A stretch of 26,714 nucleotides of DNA from an uncultured Bacilli bacterium (GCA_947625005.1 CANQNA010000004.1:1-26714), one strand, 5' to 3'. Counted from the first letter of the stretch, positions 7,147 to 17,166 are shown. Program-made: numbers and translations. Notes: generated by a model not told the origin, from the sequence alone.

Positions 7147-9054
7147 TTAATCACCTAACAACAATTTAATAGTACCATTCTCCTTAACATATTGACCTGA
7201 TTCAGGGCTTTGATGAATAACTTTACTACCAGTTCCGGAATATTCTACTTTAAATAACTTTAATTCTTTTTGAGCCTCTTTTAAACTTAATCCCACAACA
7301 TTGGGTAACATATAATATTTAACATCCAACCAAGTATATTCTTTTGTCATACCTTCTTTAGAAGGTTTTATTCCCATTATATTTATTAAATCCTTCATAA
7401 TATTTTTAGCAATGGGTGCAGAAACAGTTCCTCCATATTGAGTAATTCCTTGAGGATGATCTATAGCAACATAAACTAAAGCTTGCGGTTTATCTGCAGG
7501 AATAAATCCCATAAAAGAAACAATATAATTACCAGTTAAATAAACCCCATTTTGCACTTTTTGAGCAGTCCCAGTTTTCCCTCCTACTCGATAATTTTCA
7601 ATATAAGCATTACCTCCTGTACCATTTGCCACAACACTTTCTAAAACATAACGTACCATTTCACTTGTTTCTTTACTAATAACTTGTCTCACTAAATTTT
7701 TTTCTTTTTGTAAAATAACTGTATTAGTTTCTGGTTCACTTAATGTTTTTACAATATAAGGGGTATACAAATATCCACCATTAATTGCTGCACTGACTCC
7801 TGTCACTTGTTGAATAGGAGTAACTGAAATTCCTTGACCAAAAGCCATAGTAGCAAGTTCGATTGGACCAATATTACTTTTTTTAAATAAAATACCACTA
7901 CCTTCTCCATTTAAATCAATTCCCGTTTTTTTCCCAAATCCAAAGCTTGTAATATATTTATATAAAGTATCTACTCCTAGTTTTTGACCCATTACAACAA
8001 ATCCTGGGTTACATGAATTTTCTACAACTTGTAAAAATGTTTCTGCTCCATGACCTCCAGCTTTCCAACATTTAATCCGCGCACTTTCTACAGTAATTGA
8101 ACCACCATCATAAAAATTATCTTCAAATAAATTAATTGTCTTTTCTTGTAAAGTTGCCGCTAGAGTAATTATCTTAAATGTACTACCTGGTTCATAAGTA
8201 GCCCATATTGGTAAATTTCTATTAATTGTCTCTAAATCATATTTTTGATAATTATTAGGATCAAAATCAGGTCGACTTCCCATTGCTAATATTTCTCCTG
8301 AATTAGGATCCATTACCATAATTAATGCTTTTTCTGGACTATATTTACTTACTATATTATTTAATTCTCTTTCTACTGATTGTTGAATACTTAAATCAAT
8401 AGTAAGAGCGACATTAACTCCATCTTGTGGTTCTTCATAAACCTCACTTAATTTTAATCTATTCCCTTTACCATCTGAATAATATTTAATTGCACCAGCT
8501 TTTCCTGTTAAATATTTATCATACTCAAGTTCAATTCCGGATAAACCTTGATTATCTATTCCAACATATCCTAAAACATGACTAAGTAGATCACCATAAG
8601 GATAATATCTTTTAGATTCTTTTAATAAATAAACTCCATCATAATTCAAATCTTCTATTTGTTCAGCTAGTTCATAAGATAATTGTCTACCTTCTGGATG
8701 AACTCGTTCAATACTTGACCTTTTAGAAGCATGTTCATAAATTTTTTCATAATCAACATTTAATATATTAGCAATATCTTTACTAACTTTTTCTTTATCT
8801 TTTATTTGATTAGGAATAAATACTAAACTGACAGTTGTAATATTATCTGCTAAAACTTTTCCATTTCTGTCAGTTATTTTCCCTCTATCAGCACTTATAG
8901 GCAAATTCCTACTCCACAAATTATCCGCTAAACTATCTAATTTTTTATAAGAAATAACTTGAATATAAAATACTCTTACAATAACTGCTATAAATACAAG
9001 AAAAACTATTAATAAAATAAATTTCATTCTGTTATGAATTATATCTGCAAACAT
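7147..9054 (-). CDS. Class B penicillin-binding protein with C-terminal PASTA domain (FtsI/SpoVD/PBP2x type)
   Basis: This is a membrane-anchored transpeptidase that crosslinks peptidoglycan, probably at the septum or in a differentiation process. It has one N-terminal membrane helix (residues 12-32), a dimerisation domain, and then the transpeptidase domain with all active-site motifs: STFK (S291, K294), SCN (S347-N349) and KTG (493-495). One PASTA domain fills about residues 578-635, as in SpoVD and PBP2x. The length (635) fits SpoVD. The GTG-free start at ATG 9054 follows GGTGAAG. No ftsL, mraY or mur genes lie beside it, so it is outside the usual dcw cluster here. Division or sporulation cannot be chosen from sequence alone. 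Confidence 0.93.
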   Translation of the reverse strand: MFADIIHNRMKFILLIVFLVFIAVIVRVFYIQVISYKKLDSLADNLWSRNLPISADRGKITDRNGKVLADNITTVSLVFIPNQIKDKEKVSKDIANILNVDYEKIYEHASKRSSIERVHPEGRQLSYELAEQIEDLNYDGVYLLKESKRYYPYGDLLSHVLGYVGIDNQGLSGIELEYDKYLTGKAGAIKYYSDGKGNRLKLSEVYEEPQDGVNVALTIDLSIQQSVERELNNIVSKYSPEKALIMVMDPNSGEILAMGSRPDFDPNNYQKYDLETINRNLPIWATYEPGSTFKIITLAATLQEKTINLFEDNFYDGGSITVESARIKCWKAGGHGAETFLQVVENSCNPGFVVMGQKLGVDTLYKYITSFGFGKKTGIDLNGEGSGILFKKSNIGPIELATMAFGQGISVTPIQQVTGVSAAINGGYLYTPYIVKTLSEPETNTVILQKEKNLVRQVISKETSEMVRYVLESVVANGTGGNAYIENYRVGGKTGTAQKVQNGVYLTGNYIVSFMGFIPADKPQALVYVAIDHPQGITQYGGTVSAPIAKNIMKDLINIMGIKPSKEGMTKEYTWLDVKYYMLPNVVGLSLKEAQKELKLFKVEYSGTGSKVIHQSPESGQYVKENGTIKLLLGD

Positions 9055-9094
9055 ATCTTCACCAGTTAATTTTATGTTTAAATTAAGAAAAAAG

Positions 9095-9124
9095 ACTATA
9101 AAAATTATTATCTTAAAATAACAA
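9095..9124 (-). promoter_or_regulatory. Candidate promoter of the PBP gene
   Basis: On the minus strand TTGTTA (9124-9119), an 18-base spacer and TATAGT (9100-9095) form a reasonable sigma-A promoter. It begins inside the T-tract of the upstream ABC-operon terminator, so termination and initiation are packed together. Confidence 0.4.
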
Positions 9125-9150
9125 AAAAAACTGAATAAAATTATTCAGTT
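9119..9150 (-). terminator. Intrinsic terminator of the MarR-ABC exporter operon
   Basis: AACTGAATAA on the minus strand (9150-9141) pairs perfectly with TTATTCAGTT (9138-9129) and is followed by T8 (9130-9123). The 5' arm consists of the last codons and stop of the MacB-like gene, so the terminator is built into the coding end. Confidence 0.85.
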
Positions 9151-11585
9151 CTTAAAGCATCTACTGGATCTTTTTTACTAGCAAATCTTGCAGGAATTAA
9201 ACCAGCAATTACCGTTAAACAAACACTTATGATAACTAAGATTATTCCTCCTATAAATGGTAACTTACTTACGCCACTTATATCAGTTAAATTCTTAATT
9301 ATAATGTTAATTGGAATATTTAGAAGTATTGTAATTACTACTCCTAAAATACCTGCACTAATACCGATTATAAAGGTTTCTGCATTAAAGACATGAGCAA
9401 TATCTTTTTTACTTGCTCCAATAGCTCGTAAAATACCAATTTCTTTAATACGTTCTAAAACGGAAATATAAGTAATTATACCAATCATAATACTTGATAC
9501 AACCATACTTATTCCAACAAAAGAAATTAAAACATAACTTATTACATCAATTATAGTAGTTACACTACTCATAAGTAGACCAACATAATCAGTATAATTA
9601 ATAACTAAATCTTCTTTTTTATTATCAATTTGTTCTTTATTGTAATCTTCTATAATATTTTCTATTTCTTTTTTCGCTTCAAAATCTTTAGGATAAATAT
9701 TAATACTACTTGGATTTTCTAAATCAACAATACCTAAAGATTCCTTAACTTCTTCTTTTTCTAAAGGAGTTTTATAATCTATTCCTGTTAAAATATTTTT
9801 ATCATTATTTTTTACTTCTTTTGCTATTTGAGTTGCATTTATAGAATTTATAACATAATCAGTTAATTCTTTAGTATATCCAACCGCATTAGTATAAAAG
9901 TTAGCAACATTATCTTCTTTAGGTTTAACTATTCCTGATATTTTTAAATCTAATCCTTTGTTTACTAAATTTTTTAAATATTCTTTATCATTCGCTTTAT
10001 TAATCCAGATACCATTTTCTTTTTCATAATAATCTGTATTTAAAATAAGTTTGTATTTAGAATTAATGACATCACTGAATTCAAATGTCTGCACCTCTTT
10101 ATTTTTTTCTTTTTCTTCTGTAGCACTTTGTCCACTCATTAAATTAGTTAATTTATTTTGATCTAATAAACCTAAATTATATAAAACCATATCACTAATT
10201 TGATTGTTTTCATCTAATATTAAAACTAATTCATTTTTACTTTCAGGCCAAGATCCTTCTAATAATTGATATTGATTTTTAAGTAAATCTTTATCTTTTG
10301 TAAGTTCTCTAAATACTTGCATACCCATAGTCATATTGGAAGGAGAATTAGCCATCATCTGAGAGAAATATTCATCTAATACTCCAGGATTAACTCTTGT
10401 CAAAGAATCATCATTTTTATAAATCTGAAAACTCAAATCATAAGAATATTGAATATCATTAGTTTGTTCTTTTATTTTATCATTATGATCTAAATAGTTT
10501 TTAAATTCTTCTAAGTTATTAACCTTTTGTTCACTACTCATTAACTCCAACATATTAGTCATAGTATCATTGATATATATTTTATCGTCAGTAGTTTCTT
10601 TTTTATCGTTTTGTTCATTCATGGATTCCATTAAACTTTCAGTATCATAAGTAGTTTTTTCTATAGTTAATGGATAACTAGATAAAGTTTCTTCTTCAAC
10701 CTTAGCAATATACTTATCTACTCCACTAGATAAACTTAAAATAAGTGCTATACCTATTATGCCAATACTACCAGCAAAAGAAACCATAAAAGTTCTACCC
10801 TTTTTTGTCATTAAATTATTTAAACTTAAACCTAAAGCTGTTTTAAAACTCATTCTACTTTTTTTACTACGCTTTTTCTTCGTATTATTAACTTTTTCAT
10901 CAGATTCATTATAAGGATTAGTATCACTAGTAATTTTTCCATCCTTTAAATTAATTATACGAGTAGAATATTTGGAAGCTAGTTCTGGATTATGTGTAAC
11001 CATAATGACTAATCTATCTTCAGCAATTTCTTTTAATAAATCCATTATTTGTAGACTAGTTTCAGAATCTAATGCTCCTGTAGGTTCATCAGCAAGTAAA
11101 ATATCTGGATTATTTACTAAAGCACGAGCAATTGCAATTCTTTGCATTTGTCCCCCACTCATTTGACTCGGCTTTTTATGCATGTGACGTTCTAATCCTA
11201 CTTTTTTTAGAACTTCTTTCGCTCTTCTTCTTCGTTCTTTTTTTCCTACACCAGATAAAGTTAAAGCTAGTTCAACATTAGATAATGCTGTTTGATGAGG
11301 AATTAAATTATAACTTTGGAAGACAAAACCAATACTATTATTACGATAAGCATCCCAATCAGCATCTTTATAATCTTTAGTTGATACTCCATTTATTATT
11401 AAATCTCCTGTTGTATAATTATCCAAGCCTCCTATTATATTTAACAATGTAGTTTTACCACTACCTGATGGTCCTAAAATAGAAGCAAATTCATTTTCTC
11501 GAAATTTTATACTAACATTATCTAAAGCTCGTTGAGTAAAATTTTCTGTTTTATAAAGTTTTGTAATTTTTTTAATTTCTAACAT
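9141..11585 (-). CDS. MacB/LolD-like ABC transporter, ATPase fused to FtsX-type permease
   Basis: The 814-residue protein combines an ATPase with a permease. The ATPase has Walker A GPSGSGKT (38-45), signature SGGQ (143-146), Walker B ending LLADEP (163-168) and the switch His (198). The permease has one membrane helix near residues 265-290, a long extracellular domain to about 690, and three C-terminal helices ending in the typical FtsX motif region. This is the mechanotransmission (type VII) ABC fold, associated with peptide or lipoprotein handling and antimicrobial-peptide resistance. A second copy or dimer is needed. ATG 11585 lies two bases after the stop of the upstream exporter gene, behind AAAGGA. 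It is the last gene of the MarR operon, so it may respond to the same signal. The substrate is unknown. Confidence 0.92.
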   Translation of the reverse strand: MLEIKKITKLYKTENFTQRALDNVSIKFRENEFASILGPSGSGKTTLLNIIGGLDNYTTGDLIINGVSTKDYKDADWDAYRNNSIGFVFQSYNLIPHQTALSNVELALTLSGVGKKERRRRAKEVLKKVGLERHMHKKPSQMSGGQMQRIAIARALVNNPDILLADEPTGALDSETSLQIMDLLKEIAEDRLVIMVTHNPELASKYSTRIINLKDGKITSDTNPYNESDEKVNNTKKKRSKKSRMSFKTALGLSLNNLMTKKGRTFMVSFAGSIGIIGIALILSLSSGVDKYIAKVEEETLSSYPLTIEKTTYDTESLMESMNEQNDKKETTDDKIYINDTMTNMLELMSSEQKVNNLEEFKNYLDHNDKIKEQTNDIQYSYDLSFQIYKNDDSLTRVNPGVLDEYFSQMMANSPSNMTMGMQVFRELTKDKDLLKNQYQLLEGSWPESKNELVLILDENNQISDMVLYNLGLLDQNKLTNLMSGQSATEEKEKNKEVQTFEFSDVINSKYKLILNTDYYEKENGIWINKANDKEYLKNLVNKGLDLKISGIVKPKEDNVANFYTNAVGYTKELTDYVINSINATQIAKEVKNNDKNILTGIDYKTPLEKEEVKESLGIVDLENPSSINIYPKDFEAKKEIENIIEDYNKEQIDNKKEDLVINYTDYVGLLMSSVTTIIDVISYVLISFVGISMVVSSIMIGIITYISVLERIKEIGILRAIGASKKDIAHVFNAETFIIGISAGILGVVITILLNIPINIIIKNLTDISGVSKLPFIGGIILVIISVCLTVIAGLIPARFASKKDPVDALRTE

Positions 11586-11587
11586 AT

Positions 11588-13390
11588 CTATATCCTTTCA
11601 AATTGTGAATTATATAAGCTAGCATAAAAGCCATTGTTTTTTAGTAACTCTTCATGAGTACCAGTTTCTACAATATCCCCTTCATTCATAACTAAAATTA
11701 AGTCAGCATTTTGAATTGTAGATAAACGATGAGCAATAATAAATGAAGTCCTTCCTTTCATCAATTCGTCCATAGCTTTTTGAATTAAAACTTCTGTACG
11801 TGTATCTACACTACTTGTTGCTTCATCAAGTATTAATATTTTTGGATCTGCTAAAATAGCTCGAGCAATCGTTAAAAGTTGCTTTTGTCCTTGACTTATA
11901 TTATTGCTCTCTTCGTTAATTTGCATTTCATAAGCATCAGGTAAAGTTTGAATAAAATGATGAACATGAGCCTTTTTAGCCATTTCTATTACTTCATCAT
12001 CACTAGCATCCAATTTCCCATAACGTAAATTTTCCATAACTGTTCCATTAAATAACCAAGTATCTTGTAAAACCATTCCAAAAATTTTTCTTAGATCTTT
12101 TCTTTTAAAAGTATTAATGTTTTTTCCATCAATTAAAATTTCTCCAGAATTTACATTATAAAATCTCATTAATAGTTTTACCATAGTTGTTTTTCCCGCT
12201 CCTGTAGGACCTACTATAGCAATTTTTTGTCCTTTATTTACTTTAGCAGAAAAATTTTTTATGATAATTTCATTTTCATTATAACCGAATTGAACATTTT
12301 TAAATTCAACATTTCCTTTCAAATCTTCAATATTCATATCTAAATTATTTTCATATTGTTCTTCTTCCGCTTCCAAAAAGGCAAAAACTCTTTCGCTAGC
12401 GGCAATCATTGTTTGTAATTGACTAGATTGTTGAGCGACTTCTGTAATTGGTCTTGTAAAATTCTTAGTATAAGTAATAAATGACTGAATATTTCCTACA
12501 GTTATTTTTCCTTTAATACAATAATATCCTCCAATAATAGCAATTGCAACATAACCTAAATTACTAACAAACTGCATTATAGGATGCATAAGTCCAGATA
12601 AAAATTGACTTTTCCAAGATGATTCATATAAAATATCATTATTTTTCTCAAAATTTTCTAACATTTTATCTTCGGCATTAAATACCTTAATAACTGTATG
12701 ACCTCCATACATTTCTTCAATATTACCATTTACCTCTGCCAAATAATTTTGTTGGTTGGTAAAATATTTTTGACTCCTTTTTACTACAAAAGAAATAATT
12801 AAAGCGGAAACAGGTAATACCAAAAAAGCAATTATAGTCATTGTTACATTTATTGATAACATCATTACCAAGATACCAATAACCATAACTATGCTACTAA
12901 TAAAACTTGTAGCACTCTGATTTAAAGACATGCCTATAGTATCAATATCATTTGTTACAAGAGATAAAACTTCTCCATGAGTTAATTTATCAAAATAAGA
13001 TAAAGGTAATTTATGAACTTTTTCACTAATTTGATTTCTTAATTCATAAGTATATTTTTGAGTAACTCCAGTCATTAGCCATCCTTGAATTAAACTAAAT
13101 AACATACTAATAAGATAAATTATTAATAAACTTATAAGTATTTTATAAATAGCAGTAAAATTAATGCCACTTCCTCCAGTTAATTTACTTATCAATCCAT
13201 TAAATAATTCTGTAGTTGCATTTCCTAATATTTTAGGACCAACTATTGAAAATACTGTAGAAGCAATGGAAAGAAGAATAATTATAATTAATTTATTTTT
13301 ATAAGGCGCTAAACTTTTTAAAACTTTTTTTAAAGTATTTTTAAAATCTCTAGGCTTTTCTTGAAGTGGTGGCCCTTGTCTTTTTGCCAT
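11588..13390 (-). CDS. Heterodimeric ABC exporter subunit with the canonical ATP-hydrolysis residues
   Basis: The 600-residue half-transporter has six membrane helices followed by an ATPase domain. Walker A GPTGAGKT starts at residue 394, Walker B is LILDEATS with catalytic Glu, and the switch motif is IAHRLST. Its signature reads ISQGQ, not LSGGQ. A degenerate signature in this subunit, together with a degenerate Walker B in its partner, is typical of asymmetric exporters such as BmrCD and TM287/288. It should therefore pair with the 735-residue protein. The start overlaps the partner's stop by one base (TAATG), behind AAAGGAGG, favouring equal synthesis. Multidrug or peptide export is the family expectation; the substrate is not known. 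Confidence 0.93.
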   Translation of the reverse strand: MAKRQGPPLQEKPRDFKNTLKKVLKSLAPYKNKLIIIILLSIASTVFSIVGPKILGNATTELFNGLISKLTGGSGINFTAIYKILISLLIIYLISMLFSLIQGWLMTGVTQKYTYELRNQISEKVHKLPLSYFDKLTHGEVLSLVTNDIDTIGMSLNQSATSFISSIVMVIGILVMMLSINVTMTIIAFLVLPVSALIISFVVKRSQKYFTNQQNYLAEVNGNIEEMYGGHTVIKVFNAEDKMLENFEKNNDILYESSWKSQFLSGLMHPIMQFVSNLGYVAIAIIGGYYCIKGKITVGNIQSFITYTKNFTRPITEVAQQSSQLQTMIAASERVFAFLEAEEEQYENNLDMNIEDLKGNVEFKNVQFGYNENEIIIKNFSAKVNKGQKIAIVGPTGAGKTTMVKLLMRFYNVNSGEILIDGKNINTFKRKDLRKIFGMVLQDTWLFNGTVMENLRYGKLDASDDEVIEMAKKAHVHHFIQTLPDAYEMQINEESNNISQGQKQLLTIARAILADPKILILDEATSSVDTRTEVLIQKAMDELMKGRTSFIIAHRLSTIQNADLILVMNEGDIVETGTHEELLKNNGFYASLYNSQFERI

Positions 13391-15597
13391 TATGCTTCCT
13401 CCTTTCCTAATTGTGAATGAACAATTTCTTGGTAAATACTACAATTTTTTAATAAATCTTTATGACGCCCCATTCCTACTATTTCTCCTTCATTTAAAAC
13501 AATAATTTGGTCAGCATTCATAATAGTAGAAATTCTTTGGGCGACTATAAGAACTGTTTTATTTTTAGTAATTTTACTTAATTCTTTTCTGATTAAAGCA
13601 TCTGTTTTAAAATCAAGAGCACTAAAAGAATCATCAAATATATAAATATCAGGATCCATCGCTATAGCTCGAGCAATAGAAATTCTTTGCCTTTGTCCGC
13701 CACTTACATTTGTTCCACCTTGACTAATTTCTGTCTCATAGCCATCTTTTTTCTCTTGAATAAATTCTTCAATTTGACTTATTTTAGCACATTCTTCTAA
13801 ATCTTTCTTTTTTAAATCATTTTTACAACCCAAATTGATATTAGATTTAATAGTACCACTAAATAATAATCCTTTTTGAGGAACATATCCTATTTTTGCT
13901 CGTAATTTTTTCAAAGAACAATTTTTTATATCTACTCCATCAACTAAAATTTTTCCACTTGTTACATCAAAGAATCTAGGAATTAAGTTAATAAGCGTTG
14001 ATTTACCACTTCCTGTTGAACCAATAAAAGCTGTTGTTTTACCAGGTTCTGCTACAAAACTAATATTTTGAATAACATCTTCAGCTGCATCAGGATATCT
14101 AAAATATACATCTTTAAATTCTATACGACCTTTTAATTTACTATCAAATTCTTCCACTTTATCCTTTTCTTTTATACTAGATTCTGTTTCAAAAACCTCT
14201 TTAATTCTCTTCATACTAATAATTCCACGAGGTATCATAATTGATAAAATAGAAATCATTAAAAATGACATAATTATCTGAATAGCATAAGTCATAAAAG
14301 CAATTAAATTACCTACTTGAACAGTACCTACATTTACTTTTTCAGCACCTACCCATAATATTAGAACACAAACACCATTCATTATAAAACTCATAATAGG
14401 CATCATAGTAACCATTACATTATTAACAAATTTAGTAATTTTCATTAAATTTAAATTTGCTTGATCAAAACGTTTTTCTTCATAATTTTCATTAGAAAAT
14501 GCTCTTATAACAGGAAGTCCATTTAAAATTTCTCTAAACACTAAATTCAGTTTATCTATTAAATCTTGAACTTTTTGAAATTTCGGAATAGTAACTACGA
14601 AAAGTGTGCCAACAAGCATTAAAATAACTAAAACAGCTATACCAATTACCCAACCCATTTCATTACTACTAACTTTTAAAAAGGCACCTATTCCTATAAT
14701 TGGAGCATAAATAATTATCCTAAATCCTAATACAATTAACATTTGAATTTGTTGGATATCGTTAGTACTTCGAGTAATTAAACTACTACTAGAAAATTTT
14801 TCAAATTCTTTATTAGAAAATTTTAAAACTTTGTTTACTAAACTACTACGCATTTCCTTACTAAATCTAGAAGCTACTTTACTTGATATAAAACAAGTAA
14901 TAATTATAATTGCCATAGCAGCTAAAGAAACACCTAACATTTTTATTCCTGTAGACTTTATGTAATCTGTCTGAAGTGTTTCTGTATTAATTCCTACCGC
15001 CTTATATTCTCTTTTAATATATTCAATGGCACTTTGTTTGAGCAAACTATCTTCCATAGTAGAAAATCTTTCATTTATTTGCTCCAACACTATCTTTTGG
15101 ACTTCTTCTGGCATAAGAGGAAGAACATCACTTAAAGTAGCATCTGCAGTTATATCTAAATTAGCCACATAATTTTGATATTCCGGAATATTAACAATCT
15201 TTATTTGTTCTAAATTAATACTTAAAGCTAAAGGTCGTGTTAAAATACTTTCTACTTTAGAAATATCAGCATTATCATTTAAAACATAAATATCTTCCTT
15301 ACTTAAAATTTTATATTTATCTTTATAATTTTTATCATTCTCTTTTATTAAAGTATAATTATCTTTCAAAGAATTCAAATCTTTATCATTAATAAAAACT
15401 TTTAATTTATTAAATTCATTTTCTCTAATCACCTTAATCGCTGTAGAATCAATACCATTTTGTTGAATACCAATATTTACTATATTTGAGGTATAATCTG
15501 GTAATTTTAAATCACACATTGCTTGTAAACTTACAAGTCCAATCATGATTATTATTAATACAAAATATTTTTTTATTATTTTTCCTATTTGTTTCAT
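13390..15597 (-). CDS. Heterodimeric ABC exporter subunit with degenerate ATPase site and large extracellular insert
   Basis: The 735-residue half-transporter has about 165 polar residues (roughly 40-205) between its first and second membrane helices, an extracellular domain like that in BmrD-type subunits. The ATPase domain has Walker A GSTGSGKS (from residue 526) and a canonical VSGGQ signature. Its Walker B is FDDSFSALD, with Asp in place of the catalytic Glu, and the switch region is VAQRIST with Gln instead of His. With its partner's ISQGQ signature, this builds one non-hydrolysing site, while the other site stays competent. The ATG directly follows the MarR stop (TAGATG) with AAAGGAGA upstream, so it is coupled to the regulator. 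Confidence 0.93.
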   Translation of the reverse strand: MKQIGKIIKKYFVLIIIMIGLVSLQAMCDLKLPDYTSNIVNIGIQQNGIDSTAIKVIRENEFNKLKVFINDKDLNSLKDNYTLIKENDKNYKDKYKILSKEDIYVLNDNADISKVESILTRPLALSINLEQIKIVNIPEYQNYVANLDITADATLSDVLPLMPEEVQKIVLEQINERFSTMEDSLLKQSAIEYIKREYKAVGINTETLQTDYIKSTGIKMLGVSLAAMAIIIITCFISSKVASRFSKEMRSSLVNKVLKFSNKEFEKFSSSSLITRSTNDIQQIQMLIVLGFRIIIYAPIIGIGAFLKVSSNEMGWVIGIAVLVILMLVGTLFVVTIPKFQKVQDLIDKLNLVFREILNGLPVIRAFSNENYEEKRFDQANLNLMKITKFVNNVMVTMMPIMSFIMNGVCVLILWVGAEKVNVGTVQVGNLIAFMTYAIQIIMSFLMISILSIMIPRGIISMKRIKEVFETESSIKEKDKVEEFDSKLKGRIEFKDVYFRYPDAAEDVIQNISFVAEPGKTTAFIGSTGSGKSTLINLIPRFFDVTSGKILVDGVDIKNCSLKKLRAKIGYVPQKGLLFSGTIKSNINLGCKNDLKKKDLEECAKISQIEEFIQEKKDGYETEISQGGTNVSGGQRQRISIARAIAMDPDIYIFDDSFSALDFKTDALIRKELSKITKNKTVLIVAQRISTIMNADQIIVLNEGEIVGMGRHKDLLKNCSIYQEIVHSQLGKEEA

Positions 15598-16029
15598 CTA
15601 ATAAGTCTCCTTTAAATTGCTTTTTATTTTTTCTAGCACACTATAAAATATATTCAAATCTTCTTCTTTTATATTTGAAAGCATATTTTTTTTCATAGAG
15701 TCTTTTTCTTCTTCTATTTCTTTTTGAAATTTAAATGCCTTTTCCAAAGGAATTATATTCTTAGATCTTTTATCCTCATTATTAGTAACTCTTTTAATAA
15801 AATCTTTAGATTGTAATCTATTTAATATTCCATTTACTGTAGGATTAGATAAATCAAAGAATTTTTCAATATCTCTTTGATTTATGTTATTTTTATAATT
15901 TAAAAGAATAAATATCAATATTCCTGATTGCGTAGAAGTTAATTCAAATTTATGAACCTTTTTATCTAATTTCTTTTTAATTAAGTTTCCAATAATCTTA
16001 AAGTTCTCATTAATGTCTAACTTTTGCAT
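15598..16029 (-). CDS. MarR-family transcriptional regulator of the exporter operon
   Basis: The 143-residue protein has a central winged helix (about residues 50-105: INQRDIEKFFDLSNPTVNG, then a wing containing NEDKRSK) flanked by helices for dimerisation, as in MarR. The Asp-Lys-Arg of the wing is the family hallmark. It is the first gene of a four-gene operon with three ABC proteins, and a dyad covers the transcription start. The standard model would be self-repression released by a ligand that the exporters remove. The ATG at 16029 follows GGGAGGAA. The ligand is unknown. Confidence 0.92.
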   Translation of the reverse strand: MQKLDINENFKIIGNLIKKKLDKKVHKFELTSTQSGILIFILLNYKNNINQRDIEKFFDLSNPTVNGILNRLQSKDFIKRVTNNEDKRSKNIIPLEKAFKFQKEIEEEKDSMKKNMLSNIKEEDLNIFYSVLEKIKSNLKETY

Positions 16030-16042
16030 ACTATTCCTCCCT

Positions 16043-16054
16043 ACTTATATAAGT
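16043..16054 (-). promoter_or_regulatory. 12-bp palindrome in the leader of the MarR gene
   Basis: ACTTATATAAGT is a perfect palindrome just upstream of the Shine-Dalgarno of the MarR gene, within its roughly 75-base leader. It could be a second operator or a small RNA hairpin. It differs from the dyad at the start site. Confidence 0.35.
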
Positions 16055-16095
16055 TAAGGTTTAATGATACATTTCCTTTTTTTATCTATTTTTAA

Positions 16096-16139
16096 TATAG
16101 CATACTATACATTATATAATAAATTAAAAAGATATGCAA
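16096..16139 (-). promoter_or_regulatory. Sigma-A promoter and MarR-type operator of the exporter operon
   Basis: On the minus strand TTGCAT (16139-16134), exactly 17 bases, then TATAAT (16116-16111). Immediately downstream the inverted repeat TATAG-N4-CTATA (16109-16096) covers the expected start site near 16104, where a bound repressor would block initiation. The operator role is inferred from position and from the MarR gene being first in the operon. Confidence 0.75.
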
Positions 16140-16177
16140 CCAAAGACAAACTGAAAAATAATACTTATTTTGTCAAA

Positions 16178-16209
16178 TAAAAAATCTGTTTGTTTTTTAA
16201 ACAGATTTT
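16178..16209 (-). terminator. Intrinsic terminator after the VanY-type gene
   Basis: On the minus strand AAAATCTGTTT (16209-16199) pairs perfectly with AAACAGATTTT (16191-16181), loop of seven, followed by a T-rich tract. It lies 16 bases after the stop. Confidence 0.85.
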
Positions 16210-16224
16210 AAATCTATAAAGTTA

Positions 16225-17163
16225 TTATTTATCTAAATAATAAGCATAATATTCATCAAATGTAATACCTTCGTTATAAATTTTAGTCGCTAAATCCTTA
16301 CCAACATATCTATAATGCCATGATTCATATTCATATCCTGTTATATAAGTTTTATCTTTAGGATATCTTAAAATAAAACCATATTTGTAACTGTTATTAA
16401 TAAGCCATGTATACGCTTCTGTATTTTCAAATGTTGCAGTTGTTGTTCCATTAGGAGTAAAAATATCTAAAGCTAATCCTGTTTGATGTTCACTATTACC
16501 TGGACGGGCAGCATAAGCATCGGCATAAGTTTGTCCTTTAGAATAATAAAAATCTTTATATACTTCATCTTGTTCTTCATAACTTCTATAAGAAGAAGAA
16601 ACTATTAAAGTAATACCCGCTTCTTTCGCTTGACTAGCCATATCTATATAAGCATCATTCGCTTCTTTACGAATTTGTTGTCCTTCATAAGCATAATTTA
16701 AATCTATATTGACTAAATCATTTGGAGCATATTCTTTAATTGTATGAAATTTATTAACAAGAATTTCATATTCGTTAGTCATATCAGTATCAGTCATTTC
16801 TTCATACCACTCTAAATCAGCATTTACATTAACAATTGCCACAACATCTTTTAAAGAAGTATCTTCATTTTTTTCATAATAAGCAAGATAACGATCCAAA
16901 TTTTTTTGCATAAAATATTTTTCATTTAATAAATCTATTAAATAATCATTTTTCTTTTTATTAATAAATTTTTCTACATTCTCATTAGATAATTTAGACT
17001 CTATTGTTTGAGCTTCTTTTACTGTATAACCTGATAAAGTTAATTTATATTCATTTGTTTGATGATAACGATATTCCTTATATTTATTAATACCATACAT
17101 TAAAACAAATATTCCAACTAAGGCAACAACTAAAAAGATTTTAACATTTTTCTTTAACTTCAT
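16225..17163 (-). CDS. VanY-type D-alanyl-D-alanine carboxypeptidase (M15B family)
   Basis: This is a membrane-anchored zinc peptidase that trims the terminal D-Ala from peptidoglycan precursors or strands. Of 312 residues, 1-25 are a signal anchor. The catalytic domain (about 130-312) has SEHQTGLALD with zinc ligands H226 and D233, and ESWHY with base E280 and ligand H283. An SSYRS substrate-binding block is also present. All key residues are intact. There is no useful Shine-Dalgarno before ATG 17163. It starts three bases after the stop of a 34-codon membrane peptide, so it is probably translated by coupling to that ORF. No other vancomycin-resistance genes are nearby, so a housekeeping wall-trimming role is more likely. 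Confidence 0.92.
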   Translation of the reverse strand: MKLKKNVKIFLVVALVGIFVLMYGINKYKEYRYHQTNEYKLTLSGYTVKEAQTIESKLSNENVEKFINKKKNDYLIDLLNEKYFMQKNLDRYLAYYEKNEDTSLKDVVAIVNVNADLEWYEEMTDTDMTNEYEILVNKFHTIKEYAPNDLVNIDLNYAYEGQQIRKEANDAYIDMASQAKEAGITLIVSSSYRSYEEQDEVYKDFYYSKGQTYADAYAARPGNSEHQTGLALDIFTPNGTTTATFENTEAYTWLINNSYKYGFILRYPKDKTYITGYEYESWHYRYVGKDLATKIYNEGITFDEYYAYYLDK

Positions 17164-17166
17164 ATT

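Noticed and set aside
10972..11166. 64-codon plus-strand open frame opposite the MacB-like ATPase
   Set aside because: It mirrors the conserved ATPase signature and Walker B region and has no start signal.
16225..17163. Vancomycin-resistance cluster around the VanY gene
   Set aside because: No vanH, vanA/B, vanX or two-component genes are nearby; VanY alone is common in wall maintenance.
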